This document shows positions 1 to 8,850 of a stretch of 39,660 nucleotides of DNA, piece after piece. The DNA comes from Acanthamoeba castellanii str. Neff (taxonomy: Eukaryota; Discosea; Longamoebia; Acanthamoebidae), in contig NW_004457596.1 of NCBI RefSeq assembly GCF_000313135.1, forward strand, positions 180,677 to 220,336, written 5' to 3'. How positions within the stretch are numbered: position 1 is the stretch's first letter; each line of letters opens with the position of its first letter. The translations under genes and the position numbers were made by a program. The notes beneath the pieces are model-generated. The model searched no databases. It was not told where the DNA came from and saw nothing but the letters and a program-made list of their open reading frames with translations.

Positions 1-280
1 GGCCGAACATCTTGTTTGTTGCTCTGTCTTGTCGAGTGAGTTGTGCTGTTGGTCGAGAGTAAGCCAACAGGAATTGCACATGTTTGACATTTCTGCGCGA
101 AACTGAGAGTTCAGGCGGACATGTCAGATTTTAACCGTTATTTTAGGCTAATCTGTTATCATTTTGCAGGCAAGCAACACGACAAGAACTGCAACTCTGC
201 TGCCTTTGCTGCTTGGACGTACAGCGAGAGGGAGGGCAGAAGAGAGTGCAGATTGAGGCAGAGGCAAACGACGCGGAGAG

Positions 281-2288
281 ATGGGAGATCACTTCGCGGC
301 ATTCGCGATTTTGCACGCGAGCATCTCAAAGACGCTCAAGACCCTGAGAGATTTTTCGCGGGAGAAGAAGCACAAGACCATCTACGATCGTGCCGCCTTT
401 CAGGAGCTCATCTCACCCTTCGAAAAATGCGGTGTAGAGCTCCAGCAGCGCCTGGATACCGTCTCCGATATTTATGCATTCCTTGTAAGTTCGATTGCCC
501 GCCCCTTCTTGTCTTCTGCAGACTTCGCATTGCTGCATCCCATTGCCAATCACCTATGAAAGGCATTTCGGGCATTTCCACAGCCACCCTCAAATTTTCG
601 AAATCGTGGCGTGGTTGTCAAGGTGAGTGATCTGTGGATCGCGAAAAGAGAAATGACTCTTATTTATGGTGCAGGAGCATTTTGAAATCACGAGCGGTCG
701 GGCGGAGATGGGCCTGACAACGCCACCAGATGTCTTTCTCAAGCACCTGCCGAACATCCTTCCGAAAGTGGAGCCTGCCCTGATGCAGATCAACTCCTCC
801 GAACGTACTTTTCCTTCCTGCCTCTTCTGCGGGTGCGCTTTGTCGGGCACTCCCAGTGCGTTGGTGCTTGCCGCGCTCGTACCTTCAACGTTGCTCATGC
901 TCGTGTGCTCGCTTCTGCGTGTCTCCTCCAGTGAGCGATGAGGTCAAGCGCAAGCGCAAGAACGTGGCTTTCCTGCGGGCGCTGATTGAAGAATCCAAGG
1001 TCTCCAGCTCTGCCCCATTCGCTCTTCGTTCTTTTTGAAAACGAAAGCGAACGTTCTTCAACGTCTCACTGCTTGCATGTATAGTTCGGCGACAATGTGA
1101 GGTTGGCCGAAGCGATCATGAAGGACATCCTGTCGAATCCCTACTTCTCAAGCGAACCGGGCCTGGTCATGGCCTTTATCAACTACTCTCCTGCCTTCAA
1201 TCGAGTACGCGCCCACTTGTCCCGTCAGATCTGTTCGATCCTACTCCTTCGCATTGGTGACCATCTCTCTCTCTCTCTACTAGCTGCTGGCCAAGTACAT
1301 TTTCACAACGCGGCACTACCCCATGGAGATCATGCGTGAGTGGATCAAGAGCGTGGTCGAGAAGGGCGACGCCGACAGGGACATTTCCAAGTTTGTCCTC
1401 TCCAAACCGCCCTTTACCGAAGGACCCGACCCAATCAAGGTACCGGCACAAACAGGCCTTTCTGCGTAGCCGCATATATGCACAGTCGCCAAACGCTCCT
1501 TTCCCACGCCAGGATATGATCATCAAGCGCTGCATGGGCACCACAGGGCGTTCCATCGGCCCACAGGTACGTGTTATGAACTAACTACTACACTCAAGTA
1601 AATGTATGAAGCGGTGAGGGCGCAACTCAACTCGTCCATGGTGTGGGTGGGTGGTGCACGCAGCTCGAGTTGACGCCTGGTACGGTAATCAAGACGTCCG
1701 GATACAAGCTGAAGGTCCTATCGTGTGCTGGAAAGGGGAACACTGGCGCTGTATATAAAGTACGCTTGCGCCGCACGAAAGCGAAGGGCTCCAACGGACA
1801 TCACTGACACCGCGAGGTGTGCATCATGACAGGCACAAACAATGAATGGCAAGGGAGAACAGATCGTCGGGCTCAAGGTGTGTGTAAAGTACGAGCCCGA
1901 GGTGATCCTCTCGATGCAACGAGGTATCTTCACCATTCTCGAGACCACGCACACGCACACGCACACGACATCGCTTACGCTGAGGCGTGTGCGTCGAACA
2001 CAGAGAGCAAGAAGATGGCATTTTTGGAAGAGCTTCAAGTGTGCAAGTACACGGCTATCCTCGAGGCGGGTGACGATTACGCCGTGAAGGAGTGGGCCGA
2101 GGGCATCACCGGGGTGGAGTGGTTCAAGGTGTGGGAGATGGACGGCGCCAAGACGAGCGACGAGAGCTTCCGCAAGCTCATCCAGCTCTTCCGGAAGGTG
2201 GGCGAGAAGAAGATCTACCTCCAGAACTTCAAGCCGCACAACCTCCTCTGGGATCAAGAGCAGCGACTGTGGCAGGTAGAGGCGCGCG

Positions 2289-2322
<34 letters not shown>

Positions 2323-3589
2323 ATGCGCACGTACGCACGACACGAACAAATGCTGATCATCGGCCTTCGTCGTACAACAGGTGATCGATTATGGAGGGCA
2401 TAAGGCACTCAACACCCCCGAGGAGGTGGTGGAGAAGTACTACGAGAAGTTCGATGACATGTGGAATAAGAACAAGAAGCTCGTGCCCTCGTGCGCCGAG
2501 CTCGTGCGGCGGATGCAGAGAGAGGTACGCTGCCTTCGTGCGCAAAAACCCTCCGAGCAGTGGCTGACTCGTGTGTGTGTCGCATTTGCCAATGCAGGAA
2601 GCGCTGGAGAAGAAGAAGTTGGAGGACTCGCGACGAACAGCGTCATCGACATCCACACCGACGCCGACACCATCGCCGCTGTCGGGCGCGTCGATCTCCA
2701 CGTCGGCCTCTTCGTCGTCGATCCCCGCGCAGCCGTTCAACGGTGCCGCCAGTGTAAATGGTAAGGCGAAGGGAAAGGAGAAGGAGCAGCAGGAGAAAGA
2801 GAAGGAGAAGAAGGAGCAGCAGGAGCAGCGCGGGGAGAAGGAGAAGAAGGAGGAAGAGGAGGAACAGTCCGCGGCAGCAGCGGCGGCGCCAGGCAAGAAA
2901 GGTAAGAAGAGCACCAAGAAGGAGAAGAAGGAAGAGAAGAAGAAGGAGAAGAAGGAGAAGAAGAACAGCAGCAAGAAGGAGAGCATAGAGAGGAGTAGAT
3001 CGGTGGGAGAGAGTGAGGAGGGAGAGGAGGCGGAGGGCGGTGGAGAAGGAGGCGGCGGTGGTGGTGAGGGGGAGGCGAAGAAGAAGGGCAGTTTGCTAAT
3101 GATCAAAACTTCCAAATCCAAGAAGACGAAGAAGAGATGAGGAGGACGAAGGCGAAGGCGAAGGCGCGGAGGAGGAAGAAGCGACGAGAGCGAGCCGACG
3201 ATGAGGATGGACTGAAGAAGAAGGGCTCGAGCAAGAAGAAGAAGCGGAAGAAAACGATGAAGAACGCAGACGACGAGGTGGATGGCACGGAAGATGCGCG
3301 CCAGAACAAGGAGGAGGAGAAGAAGAAGGCGACGACGACGAAGAGCGAGGATGATGCGAAGGAGAAGAGGAAAGGCAAGAAGAGGAAGAGGGCGGAGGGC
3401 CAGGAGGAAACAGACGGAGAAGCAGCCGACGCTGATGAAGCGGGCAAGAAGACGAAGAAGACGAAGAAGCCGAAGCGGAGGAAGACGAGCGACGAAGGCA
3501 CCACACCTCCGCCGAGCGAGCAACCGAAAGAAGAAGAGGCGAAAAAGAAGAAAACGAAGACGAAGAACAAGAAGAAGGAGAAGCTGTAG
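281..3589 (+). CDS. Kinase-fold protein, probable pseudokinase, with Lys-rich tail
   Basis: About 12 exons join in phase: 281-484, 675-804, 932-999, 1085-1204, 1284-1439, 1513-1566, 1664-1759, 1833-1923, 2004-2275, 2381-2524, 2598-2901 and 3123-3589, giving about 701 aa. The N-terminal ~230 residues are helical and unrecognised. A kinase-like fold follows. It has a glycine-loop-like GKGNTGAVYK, a candidate VAIK lysine in IVGLKVCVKY, a catalytic-loop equivalent LQNFKPHN, and a DFG equivalent IDYGG. The catalytic Asp of HRD is Asn, while the metal-binding Asn and the DYG Asp remain, so weak or absent catalysis is inferred. The last ~240 residues are Lys/Glu/Ala repeats, suggesting nuclear or nucleolar binding. 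The ATG at 281 opens the first exon with a consensus donor; an upstream ATG at 121 leads to poor coding sequence. Without the last intron the protein would stop at 3140 (about 625 aa). Substrate and true family are unknown; a small-molecule kinase relative is also possible. Confidence 0.7.
2281..2322 (+). repeat. (CG)n(CA)n microsatellite in intron
   Basis: GCGC units followed by about 13 CA units just after the donor at 2276 in the kinase-like gene. Confidence 0.95.
2902..3122 (+). other. Predicted optional intron in Lys-rich tail
   Basis: A consensus donor (ggtaaga) at 2902 and an acceptor ending at 3122 (tccaag, after a ctaat branch-like motif) define a 221-bp intron. Removing it restores phase into the 467-nt frame ending at 3589. 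If retained, the frame stays open and stops at 3140. Both forms encode Lys-rich tails. Confidence 0.5.
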
Positions 3590-3722
3590 CGGGTGCCTGC
3601 CCCGGTCTCTGTTCTGGACCACCCAATTATTATTTATTATTTCACACACCATCCCCTCCGTGACCAGCGACAGTGTGATGAAGTGGGGCGGCGAGCCAGC
3701 AGAGCTTGCATGTGTGCTCGCT

Positions 3723-4971
3723 CTAACGGACGTGGAGATAGGCGAAGTAGGCCGGCTTGTGGAAGCAAGGAGGCGAGCTCTCGTCGCACGAGAAGCAGCT
3801 GAACTCCTGGCGTGTGCGTGCAGCAAAAAAGTGATTGTAAAGAAATACTATTACAGTGTGTAGAGGAAGTAGGTGTGTGAGGTACCCTGGTCTGGGTGGC
3901 GGCGGGGCGGTCGATCCTGAAGAAGTTGGTGCGCCAGGTGGAGCCCACGGGTGCGCCCACGATGCTGTGGAAGCCGTCGTGCTGCTGCTGCTCCGCCGTT
4001 CGGAACTTGTGCAGGACCGCCCACGGCAGGTCGATCTGGCCCCACCTACCAGGCGCCACCGCACACGCACACGCACACGCACGCGAGTGAGTGAGTGTCC
4101 ACAGTGCTGTTTGGTTCTCGCGGTGGGTGGGCGGGGGGCGAACGCACCAGATCTTGCGCGAGTCGAACCGCGTGGCCTTGTAGTTAAAGAGCGAGCAGGG
4201 CAAGTAGGTACCACTGATGGTCTGCAGGAAAACAAGTGTGTGCGGTCGTGCGGGTGGTCAGAGTTGCTCCGGGGGGACTGCCGTGTGGTGTGTGTGTGGT
4301 GTGTGCGTGTGTGTGCGTGCGTGTGTGTGTGTGGAGCAGGAGAGAGCGTACGCTGCACGTGAGGCCCGGGTTGGTGATGTTGGAGGCGAAGAGGACCGAG
4401 TTCGGGCTGAGCTCGATCTCCAGGTAGTTGGTGATGGGCTTGCCATCGACGCGCGCCGGCCCAATGAAGGCCTCGACCACGTCTGTGTGCCCCAGCTCTC
4501 AGTTCGTGTCGCGTCGCGTGTTGTTGTGCGTGTGCGTGCGGTCCGTTGCGCGCGTGCGACTGTACCTTGGTTGAAGAGCGGGTCGTTGCAGTTGCGGTAG
4601 TTCGACTCAACGTTGTCGTCCTTGTTGATGAAGAAGAGACGCAGGTGCTCGTTGTCGTAGCACGCCTTCACTGTCGTCTGCTGCCGGGCCGGGCCTGGTA
4701 ATGGTGACCACAATCGATTGAATTAATGAAAAAAAGAAGGATTGATTTTGCATTTATTTGCATTAATGAACTGAAGGAGAGTACCAGAGCAGTCGGAAAG
4801 GATGAAGCGGGAGGAGATGTCGTGCACGACATCCCAGTTGAGCGGTCGCGGGCATTCGTACACGAAGAACGAAGGCAGCGCGGCACCCGCACCGCCGTGC
4901 TCACTTGCCGCCGCCAAAACCGTGGTGGCCACTACCACCAACAAGAACAAGGTGGCCGCTGTCTTCATCAT
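3723..4971 (-). CDS. Secreted CBM9-like (carbohydrate-binding family 9-like) protein
   Basis: Six exons on the minus strand (4971-4785, 4694-4566, 4482-4352, 4221-4148, 4045-3886, 3806-3723) join in phase to give 254 aa. The N-terminus MMKTAATLFLLVVVATTVLA is a clear signal peptide. The mature part carries YLEIELSPNSVLFASNIT, followed by a WWGQIDLPW segment and a distal WRTNFFRID. This pattern resembles the CBM9-like/DOMON-type beta sandwich found in bacterial and protist carbohydrate- or haem-binding proteins. The C-terminus has a Cys cluster (FSCFSCDESSPPCF), probably disulphide-bonded. No catalytic domain is seen, so a sugar-binding extracellular or lysosomal role is inferred. It converges with the kinase-like gene to its left, with a gap of about 130 bp. 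The family call rests on pattern memory only. Confidence 0.65.
4282..4334 (+). repeat. GT-rich microsatellite in intron
   Basis: Interrupted GT/GTGC units in an intron of the minus-strand CBM9-like gene, so CA-rich in the sense direction. Confidence 0.9.
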
Positions 4972-5102
4972 TCGGAGATGATTGATTGAAAAGTAAGGAG
5001 CTCAAATAACCGAAGCAGGCCGACACAAGTAATTACAATGTACACATTTGGTTCACACACTACTGCGAGAACATAGTTTGTTTTTTATTTGCAGCTGATG
5101 CC

Positions 5103-6793
5103 TCACCACTTGGTGTCAAGCCACTGTGTAAGGTAGGGGCACTTGGCTGGCGTGACATCTCCCTCATCCTCGCACATGTAGAAGACCTGACGTAACGTAC
5201 AACGCACAGCACACACCACGCGACACATGTCAGCACGTCAGAGTACAACACACCACGATGCGGCGCTGGAGATGGCATGGTACGGGGCACTGGCCACAGG
5301 GCACTTGCGTGAGTCCGTTTGGCGGCGGTGCCACGCGAGATGGTTTGTACACATAGCTGGGCCGGCCCTGAGAGACGTTCATGCCGACGCGCGCGTCGAT
5401 GAGGGTGAGGGTGAGTTACACGCACCCGAGATCACCGTTCGCCTGTAAAAGTGAAACGTACGGGAATGGAGATGCCGGCGTCCTTGACCTTGTCCACCTT
5501 GCCATCGTAGATGAGGGTATCGAGGATCTGCTGCACGTCCTCATCCTTGAGCTCCACGTTCGACATTCCCGAGTTTCGCACAAACGACGCCATGCTCTCT
5601 GTACCGCGCAAAGGTGGTGAGCTAGAGAGAGCTACGCCGCACTGCGCGCTTTCTGACGTTTTTGGTACCAAAAAAGAAGCGTAGATCTAAGTGGAGAGTG
5701 AGTACCAAGGGTGACGGAGCCCTCCTGCTCGATATACCGATAACAGTGCTTGTTCAGCACGTTCACAAACTCACTGTCGAACACCCCGTCCTATCCATAT
5801 CCGGACGGAAGCGCACGCGGGCGTAAGTCTCTCCTCCGGCGCGTGAATGTACGACGTGTGACGTGCGCAGAGGAGAGTGTTGGAGGGCGGGTGTGTACCG
5901 GTGTGTAGAATGCGTTACCCTTGACCTTGACCGACGGCTCCAGATCGTAGAGCATGTACACCTTCCTGTTTCGACCCTGTGTGCGAGCGCTCGATGAGGC
6001 GCAAAGAAGAAGAAGAAGAAGGAAGCAAGAGAACAATGCGCGAGCGCGATGAGCGTCCGATGCAACGTACCGCAATCGACTTGACGGCCTTGATGAGTTT
6101 TCGGTTTTGTAGGGTCTTAAGGATCTTGTTGATGGTCGTCTGTTGCAGGTTGCTCCTGAATTTCATGTCCCTCGTCCACAACCCTGTGGAGGAGCCAAGA
6201 GAGGTGACGTGCATCAGTCTTCAAGTCACCAGTGCATTGATCAAACCACGAGGCAAGAGGCGCATCTGCGTTACCCATGTTGCCCTCCTTCTCGATGAGC
6301 GAATACACTAGTCGCTCTTCCTGTGTCAACCCTTTGAACCTGTGACACACACACGAGAGAGAGAGGTGCGTGAGTGAACCGCAGCCACGCCATCGCGTGC
6401 AGGCCTGCCTCGCACAAAGAGGAGGAGGTGATGGTACTTTTCAACCCTCTCGAACTCCACGGCCCTCCACACCAACGTCTTGTTGGGCTGTTGGAAGATC
6501 TCTGCTCGACCCTGCGTGCGCCAACCCAACACGTCAGACATGCAAACGAGAGGACGAGAAGAGATGCAGTACCTCCGTTGTGAGTTTGTTAAGGAGGGAG
6601 ACGAGCGCGGCACGATGAAGCTCTGGAAATTGGGCCATCAAGTCATCTGCAGATGAGCCCTACGACGCCGGAAAAAATTGAATCGATTAATAAAATGAGA
6701 TTTAATAATTCAACACGTGAAGCTGAACATTTCTACCTGGGGATTAGCCAAGAGGTACTTCCATATTTCATCCTCTCCTGGCGGACCCTCCAT
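5103..6793 (-). CDS. POLR3F: RNA polymerase III subunit RPC6/RPC34
   Basis: This is a subunit of the RPC3-RPC6-RPC7 trimer of nuclear RNA polymerase III, which helps melt promoters of tRNA and 5S genes. About ten short exons read on the minus strand from ATG at 6793 to TGA at 5105-5103. Diagnostic pieces, in order, are LTQEERLVYSLIEKEGNMG, RDMKFRSNLQQTTINKILK, NRKLIKAVKSIA, KVYMLYDLEPS, DSEFVNVLNKHCYRYI, VELKDEDVQQILDTLIYDG and the C-terminal PCGQCPVFYMCEDEG followed by CPYLTQWL. These match the tandem winged helices and the C-terminal four-Cys iron-sulphur site of the family. Overall length is near the family norm of about 300 aa. Exon edges near 6400-6660 are the least certain. It is head-to-head with the gene at 6901, with only 107 bp between the starts. 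Confidence 0.93.
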
Positions 6794-6900
6794 CTTTGTG
6801 TTCCGATTGTGCGTGCAGGTCGATAACCACAAAGAGTACTGAGAAAAAGAAGAGAAACATGAAAATTGAAAGATAAACAATAAATCCAATAAATCGAGAT
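6794..6900. promoter_or_regulatory. Bidirectional promoter, RPC6 / membrane protein
   Basis: Only 107 bp separate the divergent start codons. The segment is AT-rich compared with both genes and contains AAT-rich runs (6840-6895). No clear TATA box was picked out. Shared transcription start regions are inferred from spacing alone. Confidence 0.5.
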
Positions 6901-7685
6901 ATGGAGCAGCCCGACATCAAGAGCGGCGAAGGGGCGAATGATGTGGTGAGCAGCGTGCTCAGCGAGAGCCTCTACCGTGGCCTTACAGCATCCGTCGACC
7001 CCTACTTCGGCTTCCTCGCCAGCCTTGGTACGTGCCCCCCCCCTCTACAAACAGTGCGCTCGCCATCACGGCCCTCACACATGCGAACCCGGGCAGGCGC
7101 TGTGGGCTGGGCGGCGGTGCGGACGGGAGCTTGGCGGACGGTGCAGACCGGCGGGCCGTGGGCCTGGGCCTGGGCCGGCAGCGCGTGGCTCGGCGCGGTG
7201 GGCGCCACCTGGGCTCTCACCCGCACCGTACGCGGCATCGAGGAGGCCCAGAAGCTCGACTACTTCCTCCAGTCCGGCGCGCTAGTGCCGACCGCTGCTC
7301 TCCGGGACTTCATCGACGCCATGCGTCCGCGACCCCTCTGGAATGTCGCCGTACGATCCAGCCGCCTCTCGTGCTGCGCACTCACGCGGCGCCACCGCCC
7401 AGTCACATAGCGCGGGTGTTGTGTTTGGCCTGATCGCTGCGGTATGTGTGTGTTGTGTAGGTGTGGACGTCGTTCGTGGCGTCGGTGGGCTCTCTGGCGG
7501 TGTGGACCTACCGACTGCCGGCGGGCTGCACGGAGCGGAGCCTGGTGGGCGTGAGCGCGGCCTTCCTCGTCTTCGCCACGGCGCACCTGGCCCGCTTCGC
7601 CGCCGACCAGTCCGACGCCGAGCAGTGGACCCTCTTCCGCCTTCCCTCGCGGCGCGCGGGCTCTTCCACGGCCGGCGACAACTGA
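6901..7685 (+). CDS. Hypothetical multi-pass membrane protein
   Basis: Three exons, 6901-7027, 7097-7350 and 7461-7685, join in phase to encode 201 aa. Hydrophobic stretches occur in exon 2 (around WAWAWAGSAWLGAVGATW) and twice in exon 3 (TSFVASVGSLAVWTY and LVGVSAAFLVFATAHLA), suggesting three or four membrane segments. A hydrophilic N-terminus of about 35 residues precedes them. Third codon positions are very GC-rich in exons 2 and 3, which supports real coding. The first intron begins with a C tract typical of this window. No family was recognised. It shares a 107-bp divergent intergenic region with RPC6. Confidence 0.65.
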
Positions 7686-7913
7686 ACTGATGAACTCTCA
7701 AGCACACCCCCATCCACCTCCGCCTTTCCGTTCACACGAATTGAAGAGAAGCTCTTTACTGATGGTATGCAGCGTGCGCTGGTTACGTTCTCGCAAGTGC
7801 ACACGTCGCTGCCTAAACACAGCCAGAGGCCTCTTCGTCGCTCTTGTTCCTCGGTCTGTCTCTACACACTCGAAGAAGCCTCTCCCCACACACGTCTCGC
7901 CGCGGGTCCAGGT

Positions 7914-8289
7914 CTAGTAGGCGACGCCCCTCCTCCTGCGCCTCCTGTCTCGGAAGTGCTTGAGCGTGAGGACGCCGAGAACGACTACGAATATCTTCTT
8001 CCACATATCTGCAGCGCACACAACGAAGAACACGCAGCAGCGGTAAGGTGTCTGCCAACACGAGGACATGATCACAGTGGGCTGCACACCTTGAGTAACG
8101 AGCCGAGTTTGGTGGTGAGTGTTGGTGCAGTCAGAGGTTGTTGTTGTTTGTGTTGACGCTGGCCTGGCCGAGCTTATAAGTACCTGTCCGCTGAAGCAGT
8201 TCCACGTTGCATTCGCTACAATACTCGCGGAGAGCACACAGGGCTTCTATCACAACCCGACGCACTGAAAATGGCCCATCCCTCACCAT
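7914..8289 (-). CDS. Small single-pass membrane protein, unknown
   Basis: Two exons on the minus strand (8289-8184 and 8089-7914) with a 94-bp intron give 93 aa. The reading frame starts MVRDGPFSVRRVVIEALCAL and ends in a hydrophobic helix (IFVVVLGVLTL) followed by an arginine-rich tail, RDRRRRRRGVAY. Seven cysteines sit in the middle third, including CALREYCSEC. The last exon uses G or C at most third positions on the minus strand, whereas the overlapping plus-strand frame does not, which decides the strand. The basic tail after a C-terminal hydrophobic helix suggests a tail-anchored or small ER or mitochondrial membrane protein (inference). It is convergent with the gene ending at 7685. Confidence 0.5.
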
Positions 8290-8373
8290 CTTCCCCCTCT
8301 TCTCCTGGAATCTGCACTACTACAGCGCGATCTCCCCTCCCATCTCCATCTGCCAATCGTCTTCTTCACCTTC

Positions 8374-8838
8374 ATGGCACACGGCGTGTACCAGTTGGCT
8401 CGGTCGCTGGAGCGTAACCTACATTTCAGTTGAATTCCGTGTAACTACAAGTTCTGGTCCCCGCATCAGCTGGCCGCACACCAACCGCTTGCTCCCGTTG
8501 CTATCGGTGTACGGTGGGTTGGTACGCGTTGCTTGACATACTTGGCCTTCGCGTCTTTGGCCTCTCGACTATCGCCAGATCCATTCCCATCCTTCTGGTG
8601 GAGGTAACCCATTCCCTCCCATCTTCATTTCTTTTTATTTTTACACATCGTGAGGATATATCTTTTCCATCCCAATTACGCTCTCCATCATCTCCTTTCG
8701 CTGTCGATGTTGTAGCTCTTTGGCACGTTCGTGCTCTTTTTTTATGGGTGAGTGGTTGTTGATTGTTGGCTTGGGCGAGTTGCTAAAGCAACCCCCCCTT
8801 TCTTCTCGACCACCAGAGCCACGACCTACCAAACGTAG
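8374..8838 (+). CDS. Small hydrophobic protein, unknown
   Basis: Four tiny exons (8374-8413, 8470-8603, 8716-8747, 8817-8838) join in phase to encode about 75 aa starting MAHGVYQLARSLE. The exon 2-3 and 3-4 junctions have consensus donors (gtaacc, gtgagt) and acceptors (tgtag, caccag). The final exons read LFGTFVLFFYGATTYQT then stop. The middle is hydrophobic (WYALLDILGLRVFGL, RSIPILLVE), so it is probably membrane-inserted. The first intron acceptor could instead be at 8451, which keeps frame and adds six residues. The start is 84 bp from the divergent start of the gene at 8289, and the stop is 12 bp before the F-box gene ATG. No family was recognised. Confidence 0.45.
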
Positions 8839-8850
8839 CGCAAGATCAGG

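Noticed and set aside
121..630. 169-codon open frame starting at 121
   Set aside because: It overlaps the real exon 281-484 in another frame and runs through a consensus donor. It is probably 5' UTR read-through.
2357..3826. 489-codon minus-strand open frame rich in Leu, Arg and Ser
   Set aside because: It is the antisense shadow of the Lys/Glu-rich tail; purine-rich codons lack stops on the complement. Composition and lack of conserved motifs argue against coding.
7767..8156. Plus-strand acidic open frame (PPVSEVLEREDAENDYEYLL)
   Set aside because: It looked protein-like and has a possible donor, but its third positions are not GC-rich, whereas the minus frame over the same bases is strongly so and joins in phase to an upstream exon with an ATG.
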